64,000 bases of DNA from Icerya purchasi (lineage: Eukaryota > Arthropoda > Insecta > Hemiptera > Monophlebidae), in assembly GCA_039619475.1 (NCBI GenBank), contig CM077115.1, positions 60,084,864 to 60,148,863 of the forward strand. Direction: 5' to 3'. Shown piece after piece: positions 41,630 through 50,953 of the stretch. Within the stretch, counting starts at the first letter, position 1; each line of letters starts with the position of its first letter. The position numbers and the translations under genes were made by a program. The notes beneath the pieces are model-generated. The model made no database searches. It saw only the letters and a program-made list of their open reading frames with translations, and was not told the DNA's origin.

Positions 41630-44600
41630 GTATATATAAAAATATAAATATAAATGAGTATATATATATAATTTGTTCTGATGCGACTTCAGTATAGTGT
41701 AGTACAATGTTATACTTAAGAATAGGTGTTTGGTATAAACGTTTTATAATAAAGATTATTCGTAATGTTGCTTAAGAAGCAAGAAAAAAAAGTATAAGGA
41801 AAACAAAATATCGCAGTCGTGTGTATACGTTATTATATTATCGTATTTAATAGTAATTCCGCTAATTATTAATAAATTTAATATTTATTCGGCGAATTGT
41901 TAGTTTCATTGCGTGTTTTCGGTACGATAGAAGTTGAATTTTCGCCTCGTATTTAAAATGCCTTCTTTTCGAAACGTTACTGTAAAATACCCGATATAAT
42001 ATACGTCATATTTTTTATAAAAGATTTTGAGTATATTTCGTAAAAGTATTTAATAATAGTGCGCGATTTATTAGAAAGCGAGGATAGAACGAAATAAATT
42101 TTTATTGAAAAGTCGTTTCAGGAAAATCTCACGGTCAGCTCGAGCTTAGAGATTTTTCAAACTCACGCGATTGTAAATTCTGAAAATAATCATCTTTTCT
42201 AAACACGAAATATGAATTATAAAACTGCGTTTTGAAAGGGTCCGAAGCGAAATTTGTTTGAAAGTTGTAGTATTTGAGAGGATTTCCTCTCCGTTTCTTG
42301 CTAGGCGAAATTGTTTTCGTAACGCAATGAACTTTAAGTAGGTAAGGAGTATATGCGAAATTGCCGGTACATTTGTGTGGCCGCATAAGGGACACATAGT
42401 CGGAGGCGACGTTTTGTCGATTATATGTGTACGGGAGATCGCAATGTGATCGATTCGCAGCCGGCTGTGGAAAGTCGTAACGGTTTTGTGTGGCCACGAT
42501 GGTTCAAATTTTCTTCTTAACGTCGGTTGATGGTTCTTACAGTAATAAATAAAACAGCGGCGATACAATGTGCTGGCTTTGCCGAAATTTTTTGTTTTGC
42601 GAAAATTATAGAACAGAGTAACCCTTGCAATTAATTCGGAAGCATAGTTTTACTCGCGACAAGATGCAACGATTCAGCAGATTACACGGCCTTGTTGCTA
42701 AACTTATCTCTGAAATTATGCTAATATTTTTGGATATTGTAACGTAAATAATTATTTTTGCCGAGTAAAAAGTTTTATAAAATTAAAATCACCTTTAACA
42801 AATAAAAAAGGTTTCTTATTCGTTGATATTCGAAAAGAATATAATTGAAGCGGTGAGAAATGGTACTGCGAGATGGAACGTTTATCAGTAGAAAAAGTGA
42901 CGCGAATTTTAAGATATGCATTAAATTACTGGTGGCGAGATTTTGTGGAGAAAAATTCGATACCGAATGATTCGAATATCTCAGATAGGCGAGCATTAAA
43001 TGTGTTTTTAATTAAATCTAAATGTGTCCAAAAATTGAACCCGATAATGGGATTTTAGGAGATTTCAAACCGTCTGGCGAACCTTTTTAATCTGACCGTA
43101 GCAACATATAACCACGGTTCATATTCTAATATTCAAAAGTTTAATTTAGAGTCTTCAATAATTATACAGACGCGTCTGTGTTTGCTCTTTCTCTAAAACA
43201 CTAATCCTCAGTCCACATTCAGCGTAATTTTTTTTTCATCAGTTTTGTTTTGTAATATATCACGAAACGAATGATGGTAGTATTGAAGATCATATCGACA
43301 GGAACAACAACAAAGTATAGGAAGTCGGAGAAGAAGTGCTTTGGTAGATCAGTGTAGTTCAAGGGTTAGTGTGACTAGTTTTAACTAGTTTCTGGTTTCG
43401 TCTTTCGGGAAGTAAATATTGTAAATGACGTCAGTTATTTCGCGTAGAAACATATATCCATATCTTTTTGCATTTCTCCCATCCCGCGGACTATTATTGT
43501 ATATTTAATCTATTTAAGTGAAAAAAGTTTCTTGTACACAACAGACGAGTTGAAATCGATTCTTCGAATGTATGCAGAGAAAGTTGCAAGTTTTTATGAC
43601 ACTACTAGTAAGAATTTGATTCTTGTTCTTTCGCACGTTGCGACTCGCAGATGTCGAATCCTATCGAATTTGACGTGACACGAGTCGATCTGTGTAAACG
43701 CTGTTGAAAAAGTAATCTATATAAAAAATACACATGTTGAAAATAGTTTATTAAGAGCGGAAAATTAATTCGCGGTGCCATTTAAGGGGATGATAGTGTA
43801 TGTTTCGAAAAAATATTTTACTGCCGCATTTTGCTTAATAATTCAGATAGTTCATGAGTTATTTTAAGTTAGTTCATTTGTGGTGTAGTTAGAGTCGTTC
43901 GGTAAATGTTTTTGATGTTTTTGGTTTCCGTATCATTTTTAATAATTGCGGGTTCGCTGTTATAATACAGCATTTATTAGTCTCATTATTTTTAAAAGCA
44001 TTTTTTCTTCAAACGTATGTAAGTTGAACATCTTTTTGGTGTGCCCCATACTCTTCTCAGAGCGTTGGCGATCAGATGACAGTTAAAACATACGTTCTCT
44101 TGCTCCTTGGGTGAGATCTTGGATTGATCAACTGGTCCAGTTCTTAATGTATCGTGTTCTCCGTCTTTATTCGCTTCGTTTTCTTTCAATCTTCTCCTGT
44201 ATAATGAGCTTTAGGATCTCAAATTTTTGTCCTCTGATGATGTGTGTCCAAAATCCGAAACTTTCCTATCTATTATCAATTTAACTAGCTTTCTTTCATG
44301 CCATTTCGAAGACTCTTTTATTGGATGTTTTGGTGACCCACACAATCTTCAGCATTCTCCTGTGCAGCCACATCTCCATTGTCTCTAGTCATTCAGTTTG
44401 TCTTTTATTAAGCGTGGCTGATTCTGTACCGTACAACAAAATCGGATGCCTTATATCAAGGCATAATGATCTATCGCAGAGTAGATTTTTCACGTTATTG
44501 AAAGCTGTTCGTGCATAATTACATCTCATTTTTACTTCGGTATCCCAATCTAGATTTTCTGTGACGTAACATCCGAGATATTTGAACTTATCAACTCTAT

Positions 44601-47600
44601 CAACAATTTCATTATTAATGGTAACTGTGGCCCCTGATTGAACTGTTTCTTGCTAACATCCATTTTGTTTTCTTTACACTGACGTTCAGGTTGTACATTC
44701 GCTCAACTAGATTCAGTTCGTTAATAAGATGCCGAAGGTTTTGAATGCCATCCGCCAAAATAGCAGCGTCATTACGGATGTTATTAATTATTTTTCAATT
44801 TATCCGGTTTCCGTATGGTAAATCGGAGGTAGACTTCTTGAATATTTACTCCGCACAAAGATTGAATAATAAAAGGGAAAAGATGCAGCCTTGCCTGACA
44901 CTCCGTTGGACTTCAATGTTTATCTTATCTCGGTGTGGTCCCAATATTAATTCCGCTTCCTGACTTCAATATAGATTTTTAATAATTTGTATGTCACTGT
45001 TATCTATTACGTTCGAGGATTTTAATTAGTTTGTCAGGTTGAACATTGTCAAATGCCCTTTCATAGTCTATAAAGCAGAAGATTTTTTAATTTTTTAATA
45101 GGCTAGTGTTTACTTGTTCCTCTTTTGAAAAACATTATATGTATATGTATACGCATGCACGTAAACTCGCATACATATATTTTAGTTATCTTTAAAATCA
45201 AAGTGAAACTTTCCTCTTGAATGATTTATTATCATCTTAAAAAGAAAGTGTGCACGAATCATTTTTGTAAAATACGCGTACGCGCTTAGATTCACACTTG
45301 TTGAAAAATAAATCACACCGATCAGTTGCTTTAATTTTACGTTTTATTTTATACTTTGTTGTAAGCCATTTTGTGAAGTAAGATAAACGGAAGCAGACAG
45401 CAAAGTGTAATTGTATTACTTTTTACATGTAAAATAGACAAATTCTTTAGAATATGACAAAAACTATAAAAAAAATATTGCTCCATAAAAAATGGAAAAT
45501 TTTTTGTAAAAGATAATAATTAAAAAGTCTGTTTTTCCGTGTCGCAAAATTCTGTTATACGCATTTCCTCCGTGAAATATAATTGTTCATTCCAGAAAAG
45601 TCGTCTAGATGAAATTAAGAATAGGTGGCCCTCAATATTTAGACCTTCGGATCCATTAGACGCTTCTTAGTACATTGTGAAAAAAGTTTGATTCCGCATT
45701 ACATGATATTTCTTATATCAAGGAAGTATGGGATTCGATTTATTTTAGTGTCGTCAATGATAGGGCAACAACTTAGTAATGAGCGTAATGTTACTGCTGC
45801 ATAATGAGAATCGATTTTCGATGCTAATTCAAATCCTTTGTAGTACGATACATTTGTCGTTGTAGGTGTCTAGGTTGTAGGTTTTTTAACGTAACATTTA
45901 AAATCAAATTTAAAATTTTTCACGTATCCTGTTCGTTTAGAATTAATAATTTAACAAATATGTAGCCTAATAATTCAAAAAAAAAAAAAAAAAAAAAAAA
46001 AAAACAGTTTACGATAAAACGTTGTTGACAGTATTCAGTGGTCAAAGACCTAATGTACCGTCGGACAGTCGTTGCATTTACGTGTTGTTTGCTGATGATT
46101 CCTGCCGATCAGCTTTAATGGTCGTTATTAGGTCATAATATTTATTAACTCTGAGTAAAACAATTCCCGCCAATTGTGCCATACGATTTGTGTTTGATCT
46201 CGGGTTTGCATGTAATAGTTTCATGTCTGTTTCGATGTTCGCATTTCCAGATCTGGGTCTAATAGCGTGTGAACACGGTTATTTTTCATGATTAGTTTAC
46301 ATTGTTGACTAGCGTGCTAACTTTTCGCGTACGCATACAGTTTAACGCGATTATGGATTCCTTAATTTGGATTTTTCATTATAATTTTTTTTGCTAACAT
46401 GAAAAAGTTAATTTTGCCAAATTACGTTATAGCTGTTTTCAGTTACATCGCTGAACAGTCAGACTAATGAGTGTTTTTAGTTTTTTTGGTTATCAGTTTC
46501 CTGTTTTTTTTTCCCCTTCAAAATACGGAATGTGTGTAACGTTAAAAAATTTTCTAAATTTAAGAAAAGAACATTCTGGAATATTTACTAAACCATAGTA
46601 ATACATCGTAATACGAGCGTACTTTTTTATTTATTCGCATTATGATTTGTTCATGAATATATTATACTATCGAAGTAAAAGATCGACTGTGTTGTAATAA
46701 AAATGAATTTTCCTACTGTTATGACTACATTGTAAAGTTCCAAAATAAAATAGAATTCGAAAAATCCTCTTTTTGGCCTCCATTGCCAATTGATATTATA
46801 GTTTTGACATTTTTTTTTTTTTTTAAATCGCTTACTCGGTACTATGATAGAAATCTTTTAATGGAGATAATGTTACAAGTGGGAGAGTGTATAATTCAAT
46901 TTGAGAAATTTGTTCCATCATTTTAGCGAAATGACGTTAAAATCGTAACAGGTTTGTAAAAATTCTCGAATTAATAACAGAAAAACCAATTAAGTCAATT
47001 TTTTAATGGTGTTGCTTAAAAAATTTTGCTTGTTTTATGCTTCGCGAAAAAGTGAAAGGAAACAATTGTTTATAGTGTTCAGCTAATTATCGTTTGTTCT
47101 GTAATTAATGATGCTCAGTGTCTAATTGAAATAAAGTTGCGTTCGAGCTTCTTGAAACTTGAATACTGATTTTGAAATATATATTTCATCAGTGAGATTG
47201 GCTTCGAAACAGTTTTCAAATTTTCGGTGTAAAGACATCGAACGTAAAAATTTAAAATTACAAAAAATATAGAATCTATTTTGAAGTAAACGTTACTTTT
47301 TTTATTTTTATCCAGGAACAACAACAAATTGATCATTTAAAAGTAAACATATACATTTTTTTTTTTTTGATTTTTTGTAGATTTGCTTGATTTATAGTGC
47401 CTATTTACATCTTTAAAGTATATTTTCAGCATCGAACAACAATTTACTTATTGAAATTGATTTTTCGGCTTTTTTTGCTGTTTGATTTTTAGTATCCTTG
47501 TTTTTTCTCAGTAGTAGTAGGGCGATCCTAATGTGTTTTTAACGAACTTCTGTTAATTTATCCAGAGTAATAATTAAAACCGGGCAGCCTTAGCTAGGTT

Positions 47601-49376
47601 TCAAATAAAAAGGGAGATGCGACATTATAACTGCCCCGATGATAATAAATACGAATTTTCAAGATACAGTGAAGATTTAAAAAATTGAATCTAACAAGAC
47701 ATTCTAATACGGGTACAAAGTACCACCCTGACTTTGTAGTAAAAAAAAATTGGATTTTTTTGTTATTAACAGTTTATGTATTACTGTGTTTTGTTAACAT
47801 GGACGCAGTTTAATCACAAAAAATAGAGACGCTACTTTACTAAATGAAAATAAGAGATAATCATAGCAAAATCAAAATTTAATTTCATATGTATAACGGA
47901 AAAATTTCTCTATATAACTGCTGCGATCAATTTTACGGATTTCGGTTTTTCTGTGAAGCTTTATGCAACAAAGAGAAATAAGAGATAAAAGTCATTTTTC
48001 CGCTCTGTAGTGTTTGATTCATGAGTTTGGATGGAAGTGTATTTTAATAAAACTAGTAATTTTCCTAAAAGCACCGACGCTGTATGAAATAATCATAATA
48101 TTATTCGTGAAGAATTTTTATTCAGACACTTCTTTTTCGTGTTCTAGTCTAATGTTTGGAAATAAATCGTACTTTTACATAACACTCAAATTTTTAGTGG
48201 TGTTTCGAAGTATCATTGAAAGTGTACTCTCCTCTCTGTTCAAAGTGAAGGTGAAATGTATATGAAATATACGTAAAAGAAAAGGAAGTCTTATAATCTT
48301 TATTATACCAGCGATAGGATTCTTACTTTTGTTTTTTTCCGGATGGCCAGTTCGAATTTAAGAAAATTGATACAGCATTTTAAAAGTTCAACAAAATTAA
48401 AATTTATTTTTTTAATAAGCGGTATGCCGTTGCAAAAATAATAAATATGAAACATTTAACGAATTAGCGGTATTTAAATAATTTAGCAAACTGAAATTTA
48501 AGATATTTCGTAATAGCGGTAAATTAAAAAAAAAAAGAAAAGACGACTGTATAACGACTTTAGACACTTTTCTTTATGCATTCTTGACTTGTGATATTCA
48601 GAGAAGATCATGCCGCGAAATGTAAACAGATAAGTGTTTTAATTTACAGTTTTCAGTATTGAACCAGTAAAATTCATAATGACGAGCTACAATTTTTTTT
48701 ACAAAGCTAATAATAGTTGAAATTTTAAACTTTTTTCTCTCTCTTTTAAGTGATTTCTATGTTTTCTTTTGTTTTTTCTATTTTAGAAAATGATTCGTAA
48801 ATTAAATATCATCTTGTATTTTCGAAAATTGTTCGACATTTTTTTGTCGGACAAGCACTCTAATGTTATTAGTGTTCTAGTGTAACGAAATGAAAGATTC
48901 GCGTGTTTCTGAATTTCAGAAATATTTGAAAGAGAATAAAAATCAAACAAAGTGCTCGTACCCTCAACGCTAGAAACAAAATTAGTATTATTTACGATTG
49001 AAGAAATTTTTCTCAATCGTATCTTTTTTTTTTAGTGAATTCTTAACTATGTATTTTCTGAAAATTGCTACAAGTATATTAAATGAAATTAATATATTAC
49101 TTAAAAATGTTTTTAAAATAAGCTCATTCTAATCTATATACGTGTTAAAGGAGAGAGGAAAGTATTTTATGAGTTACATTTCTGTAGAACGTAATGTTAT
49201 AATCAACTTAGTGGAAAAAAAGGGGTATTTGTTAATATGTTATTTGGAAAATTATCAATAAGGCTTATATATAATATTACGTTATAATTTTTGCAGACGA
49301 GCTGGTCCACGAAAAGGAGAAATACAAATACATTTGTGACGATCTTGACCAAACATTCTCAGAATTGGTGGATTAA
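11972..49376 (+). CDS. Tm1: Tropomyosin 1, exons 3 to 9 (gene span, 5' end outside window)
   Basis: Tropomyosin is a parallel two-stranded coiled coil that lies along actin filaments, gates myosin access with troponin in muscle and stabilises cytoplasmic actin in other cells. Eleven exons are recognisable: 11972-12105, 17588-17705 or 18082-18199, 24520-24590, 24747-24822, 26005-26067 or 26327-26389, 32057-32126, then one of 33038-33120, 40815-40897 or 49297-49376. All splice junctions are GT/AG and the phases join without shift. One path gives residues ~81-284 of the usual 284. The translation keeps the heptad pattern and stretches such as [32 protein letters not shown] and [19 protein letters not shown], all typical of insect tropomyosin. 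Exons 1-2 and any alternative first exon were not found. Family assignment is near certain; Tm1 rather than a paralogue is inferred from the alternative 4, 7 and 9 exons known for Drosophila Tm1. Confidence 0.95.
12106..17587 (+). other. Tm1: Tm1 intron between exon 3 and exon 4a
   Basis: About 5.5 kb, very AT-rich, with many T-runs (for example near 13621, 14183 and 17190) and no coding stretch I recognise. A 25-base match to the fold-back repeat at 7059-7083 lies at 15776-15800. No third exon-4-like sequence was found. Confidence 0.6.
17588..17705 (+). CDS. Tm1: Tm1 exon 4a (mutually exclusive alternative)
   Basis: 118 bp: one base completing Arg125, then 39 codons beginning [20 protein letters not shown] and ending EEADKKYEE. 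This is the alternative central exon 4 (residues ~125-164). It differs from 4b in its first half ([11 protein letters not shown] against [11 protein letters not shown]) while keeping coiled-coil a/d positions. The acceptor has an A-rich context (tctttaaag), which looks weak; the donor is GAG|gtagga. It lies 376 bp upstream of 4b with identical length and phases, the signature of a tandemly duplicated, mutually exclusive pair. Including both would insert 39 residues and break heptad register and actin spacing. Tissue specificity cannot be read from this sequence. Confidence 0.94.
17706..18081 (+). other. Tm1: Short intron between exons 4a and 4b
   Basis: 376 bp separating the mutually exclusive pair. 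It has a T-rich tract at 17752-17780, followed by 'gcagctttctatgcag', and another possible acceptor-like tract. No further exon was seen. Confidence 0.55.
18082..18199 (+). CDS. Tm1: Tm1 exon 4b (mutually exclusive alternative)
   Basis: 118 bp, same phases as 4a. After the arginine-completing base it reads [20 protein letters not shown] and ends [14 protein letters not shown], the version seen in most insect muscle tropomyosins. The first residue is Gln, whereas insect relatives usually have Ala at this place. The acceptor is tgatgtttag, without a good pyrimidine tract, and the donor is GAG|gtgaat, a weak match to the consensus. Weak sites on both exon 4 copies fit regulated choice between them. 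A short frame upstream (from 18065) includes intron sequence and is not a real start. Confidence 0.94.
18200..24519 (+). other. Tm1: Tm1 intron between exon 4b and exon 5
   Basis: 6.3 kb. The part from about 18.4 to 22.5 kb is visibly less AT-rich than the flanking introns and includes a purine-rich tract around 20100-20600. It also holds a (TTA)n microsatellite at 21965-22006. Open frames here (18078-18554 and 21382-21756 minus, 22534-22959 plus) show no family resemblance. A motif CCGAAACACGTCGG near 23946 has a near match at 36842. No exon was identified. Confidence 0.5.
21965..22006. repeat. (TTA)n microsatellite
   Basis: Fourteen near-perfect TTA units inside the intron after exon 4b. 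Confidence 0.92.
24520..24590 (+). CDS. Tm1: Tm1 exon 5 (constitutive)
   Basis: 71 bp, residues ~165-188: [20 protein letters not shown] then SGES. The acceptor is cgattttactag and the donor TC|gtaagt is strong. It starts in phase 0 and leaves two bases; the next exon gives the third base of Ser188. The size is the same as the corresponding vertebrate tropomyosin exon 5, an old intron position. The intron to exon 6 is only 156 bp, the shortest in the gene here. Confidence 0.95.
24747..24822 (+). CDS. Tm1: Tm1 exon 6 (constitutive)
   Basis: 76 bp: one base completing Ser188, then 25 codons [20 protein letters not shown] and VSEEK (residues 189-213). The acceptor is gatttatag and the donor AAG|gtacga. 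[12 protein letters not shown] is among the most conserved segments of insect and vertebrate tropomyosins. Only one copy was found, unlike vertebrate TPM genes, which carry two alternative exons at this place. Confidence 0.95.
24823..26004 (+). other. Tm1: Tm1 intron between exon 6 and exon 7a
   Basis: 1.2 kb of AT-rich sequence with T-runs. No element or alternative exon was recognised. A 73-codon frame at 25656-25877 is rich in Phe and Lys from T- and A-runs and looks like chance. Confidence 0.55.
26005..26067 (+). CDS. Tm1: Tm1 exon 7a (mutually exclusive alternative)
   Basis: 63 bp, exactly 21 codons in phase 0 (residues 214-234): [20 protein letters not shown] then E. Acceptor is cacaacag and donor is GAG|gtattc, which departs from consensus at positions +3 to +5. 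It corresponds to the Drosophila Tm1 variant with [13 protein letters not shown]. The sister exon 7b lies 259 bp downstream with the same length and phase, so exactly one must be used to keep the 284-residue register. Confidence 0.94.
26068..26326 (+). other. Tm1: Short intron between exons 7a and 7b
   Basis: 259 bp with two T-runs at 26211-26232. Short enough that regulatory elements controlling 7a/7b choice could lie here, but none is identified. Confidence 0.55.
26327..26389 (+). CDS. Tm1: Tm1 exon 7b (mutually exclusive alternative)
   Basis: 63 bp, 21 codons: [20 protein letters not shown] then E. Acceptor is taatgtctag with interrupted pyrimidines, although a T-rich tract lies 30 bp upstream. 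The donor GAG|gtaagt is a perfect consensus, much stronger than that of 7a. It shares QREE and the closing LKE with 7a and differs at most other surface positions. The pair corresponds to the Drosophila Tm1 [16 protein letters not shown] alternatives. Which tissue uses which form cannot be told from the sequence. Confidence 0.94.
26580..26611. repeat. (AT)n microsatellite
   Basis: About 16 AT units, then imperfect (ATAC/CATAT) repeats to about 26665, about 190 bp after exon 7b. Confidence 0.9.
29505..29551. repeat. (CA)n / (CGCA)n microsatellite
   Basis: Two CA tracts interrupted by ctggactcgtacgcgcg. Confidence 0.88.
30474..30668. repeat. Tandem duplication of a ~103 bp unit
   Basis: Unit 1 from 30474 and unit 2 from 30577 both read ggattctgacagagta, then a variant of 'agtaagg-x-ctgcctcaaatatta', 'aataatggggaaca', 'ttgtaat' and 'attattttctttcg-tattag'. 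Differences are few, mostly short indels, so the duplication is fairly recent compared with the other repeats here. Confidence 0.85.
32057..32126 (+). CDS. Tm1: Tm1 exon 8 (constitutive)
   Basis: 70 bp, residues 235-257 plus one base: [20 protein letters not shown] then RLE and G. The donor G|gtaaga is strong and the acceptor is cgcatttttgtag. The trailing G joins to AT or AC in the three terminal exons to make Asp258 in every case, so all three are phase-compatible. The region precedes the C-terminal overlap with the next tropomyosin dimer. Confidence 0.96.
32127..33037 (+). other. Tm1: Tm1 intron between exon 8 and exon 9a
   Basis: 911 bp, AT-rich, with an (AAT)n-like tract at 32521-32545. 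Nothing else was recognised. Confidence 0.55.
33038..33120 (+). CDS. Tm1: Tm1 terminal exon 9a with stop
   Basis: The first of three alternative 3' exons. It encodes residues 258-284 (27 residues), opening [20 protein letters not shown] and ending LHDIQNM, stop at 33118-33120. The acceptor is gttacgcag. The ending is unlike muscle-type C-termini, and the C-terminus controls head-to-tail overlap and troponin T binding, so this probably gives a non-muscle isoform. That is inference. The intron from exon 8 is only 911 bp, so this is the proximal terminal exon. No single clear polyadenylation signal stands out; AATAAA clusters occur around 33650. Confidence 0.92.
33121..34024 (+). other. Tm1: 3' UTR of the 9a transcript and following intron
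   Basis: AT-rich sequence after the 9a stop. For isoforms using 9b or 9c it is intron. Overlapping AATAAA motifs around 33646-33662 are possible polyadenylation signals. Nothing coding was seen before the Mutator-like relic. Confidence 0.4.
34025..34970 (+). pseudogene. Mutator-like transposase relic
   Basis: Conceptual translation across several frameshifts and stops gives a run of segments in the order of animal Mutator-like transposase proteins. These are [11 protein letters not shown] (34030), [20 protein letters not shown] (~34235-34300), a segment near 34500 ending [27 protein letters not shown] (34548-34610), the nearby MKCIGYV, and [20 protein letters not shown] (34710-34780). The D-G-T-W-x-KRG and D-x-D-S-K-T-F motifs are what I know from this family, where the acidic residues are catalytic. 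Stops and frameshifts (for example TAA at 34172) show it is dead. It lies in sense orientation inside the Tm1 intron between 9a and 9b. Terminal inverted repeats were not located. The minus-strand frames at 34136-34574 are shadows of it. Confidence 0.72.
34971..40814 (+). other. Tm1: Tm1 intron upstream of exon 9b
   Basis: 5.8 kb of AT-rich sequence with long T- or A-runs (near 38006, 39103, 39683 and 39821). A motif matching the CCGAAAC-GTCGG palindrome is present at 36842-36858 on the opposite strand to the copy at 23946. No further terminal exon was recognised. Confidence 0.5.
40815..40897 (+). CDS. Tm1: Tm1 terminal exon 9b with stop
   Basis: Encodes residues 258-284 (27 residues): [20 protein letters not shown] then FVELYGF, stop at 40895-40897. 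The acceptor is ggttcttgcag, a good pyrimidine context. The frame DELV-EKEKY-x-I-x-D-x-LD-x-x-F-EL is the common insect tropomyosin C-terminus, with an unusual YGF end. It is followed by a 3' UTR with (CA)n, long T-runs, an (AT)n tract at 41585-41623 and an AATAAA at about 41749 that may be the polyadenylation signal. Confidence 0.93.
40898..42139 (+). other. Tm1: 3' UTR of the 9b transcript and following intron
   Basis: Contains CA and CGCA repeats (41160-41200), T-runs (41069-41109, 41458-41486) and an (AT)n tract (41585-41623). AATAAA motifs near 41749 and 41869 are candidate polyadenylation signals. The 138-codon frame at 40875-41291 starts inside exon 9b out of frame and is a low-complexity artefact. 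Confidence 0.45.
41585..41623. repeat. (AT)n microsatellite in the 9b 3' region
   Basis: About 19 AT units, then (ATGT) variants to 41637. Confidence 0.9.
42140..42600 (-). mobile_element. Jockey/I-type LINE fragment, C-terminal zinc knuckle
   Basis: A minus-strand frame of 140 codons (42146-42568) reads [40 protein letters not shown] and [13 protein letters not shown]. This matches the layout after RNase H in Jockey- and I-clade LINE ORF2 proteins: a RLRIGHT-like motif, a hydrophobic segment, then a C-x2-C...H-x4-C knuckle. The last Cys is replaced by Tyr here. RT and RNase H were not found next to it, so it is a truncated copy in an intron of Tm1. The overlapping 120-codon minus frame is a shadow. 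Confidence 0.68.
42601..43974 (+). other. Tm1: Tm1 intron sequence without recognised features
   Basis: 1.4 kb between two LINE fragments, somewhat less AT-rich than the rest. Short frames at 42873 (+) and 42775 (-) do not resemble known proteins. Confidence 0.45.
43975..45090 (-). mobile_element. Non-LTR retrotransposon (LINE) RT relic
   Basis: Reading the minus strand from 45085 downward gives the reverse transcriptase in order: [20 protein letters not shown] (palm aspartate motif), [73 protein letters not shown], a [10 protein letters not shown] motif, [20 protein letters not shown] and [19 protein letters not shown]. This order is standard for insect endonuclease-type LINEs; the clade is uncertain. 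The YADD box has lost its Tyr-Ala (RNDAAILA), and stops and frameshifts are present, so the copy is inactive. It begins inside the RT, a normal 5' truncation, and sits antisense in the intron between exons 9b and 9c. Confidence 0.85.
45091..49296 (+). other. Tm1: Tm1 intron upstream of exon 9c
   Basis: 4.2 kb, AT-rich, with a poly(A) run at about 45979-46004. No exon or element was recognised. Confidence 0.5.
49297..49376 (+). CDS. Tm1: Tm1 terminal exon 9c with stop, one residue short
   Basis: Encodes residues 258-283: [20 protein letters not shown] then FSELVD, stop at 49374-49376. The start matches the classic insect muscle-type tropomyosin C-terminus, with [15 protein letters not shown] conserved. 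The acceptor ataatttttgcag is good. The end is 26 residues instead of 27 and reads ELVD rather than the usual EL-x-GY or similar, so this isoform would be 283 residues. As drawn, it is the most distal of the three terminal exons. An AATAAA at 49618-49623, about 240 bp after the stop, is a good polyadenylation signal. Confidence 0.93.
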
Positions 49377-49650
49377 ATGTAATTATTGTTTTTTGCCATC
49401 CAACGTCATTGTTTTCTCTACCGGAATCAAAACTTCATAATTTTTGATTATTACTATTATTATTCTTATTATTAACGCTTTATTTGTTAATATTTACAAA
49501 ATATATTTTGGCACTTTAGATATCACGCGAGTACTTCTGGCTGTAAATATGAACGTGTGTTACGATCATGTTATAATATAACACACAATAATGCATTGAA
49601 TGTGAGTACTGTACGCAAATAAACTATTTTACAAATATCGATTTATTTAA
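49377..49650 (+). other. Tm1: Probable 3' UTR of the 9c transcript
   Basis: Runs from the 9c stop to about 25 bp after AATAAA at 49618-49623. The end of the gene is inferred from that signal only. Confidence 0.5.
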
Positions 49651-50652
49651 GATTATTAATGAACGTGCTGTTTGAAACATATTATATATATATATATATA
49701 ATAAATATATGTATACAAATATATATACCCGTAGTGTATATATGTGCGTATGCGTATAAATGGAAATGCTACAAGTAATAATATTTCACTTTTAGGCCTG
49801 CGACACGTTAGACACGAAAGTAATGTTTATTTCATCAGTTCTAACTTAAGGGTATACTATACAAACTGTATCATTTGGCACACATTAGGAATTATAGTAG
49901 CGTTTGTTCGAATGATCAGGCCCGTGCTCAGAATTTTGAGGGGAGGTGGGGAGGTTGAAAGTTTTCTTCACATATTTATTTTATAAATAACAATACATTT
50001 TTCACTAATATTCGTACTATTAATAATTTCCATCATTTTTATTTATATATTAATAATTTAAATGAATTACCGTATAAACATTAATTCAAATTACGTATGT
50101 TATTGATTATACTCGTAATAAAAAATTTTGCATAAAATATTAATGAAGTACCTAAAAATATGAAACATATTTTTTCTTTTTTCTTTTAAAGGTAAAAACA
50201 CCTTAAACAATCACCAATATTTATTTTAAATTTTTGATTTTTTTCAGATTTTTGTGTATTTATAATAACTATTTCAGTTTTCATGAGGCTCCGTGGACAC
50301 CGTTCTTACGAATGATGGAAAATTTTTATTACATTTACCGACCTGTATAAACTATCAGCAACAATGAAAATAAATATCTAAAATCATTTAAGAACTTGCG
50401 AAATAAACATAACTAATTGGGCGCAGTAATTTAATAGTAATGAATGTGGAAATGTAAATTGTACGAGTAAGTAAATCATCAGAATTACAAAATTATAGGA
50501 AAAAGTATTATTCGTAACATTACAAGTAAATGAAATTAAATTCGAACATTTGATCCGATGTTACTGTTCTGGAATCATATCGTTCCGATGACCGTAGTGA
50601 TTATCATGAAGCACAATTATCGCAAACATTTTTTTGAGAAACCTTTTTTGGC
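49651..50652. other. Intergenic, nothing recognised
   Basis: AT-rich sequence with an (AT)n tract near 49683-49702 and a short G-rich patch near 49940-49960. Confidence 0.4.
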
Positions 50653-50953
50653 GGATCGTCTAATAGCGAGGCGCGATCGAGACAAATAAATCGAATTAGT
50701 TATACATAAAAGAATAAATTACAATACATGTAACGAAAACAGTGTGCGATAAAAAATATTAACTTTCATCGTTTTCTCATTCGAAAATATATCCTAAAGT
50801 CCATACAGATCAGAGAAAAAAAAAACCGTGGAAAAACCACAATCATCGAATAGTAAATGTATAAATTTTATCATACCTTGAGAGAATATCCGGTAGCATT
50901 TTTCGTTTTACTATCGATGGGAAAGTATTAAAAATCTGCTAGAGAAATCCGTT
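50653..50953 (-). repeat. LTR-like repeat, left copy
   Basis: Aligns collinearly with 52841-53120. In the minus orientation this would be the 3' LTR. Terminal TG/CA and target-site duplication were not resolved, so the bounds are approximate. Confidence 0.65.
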
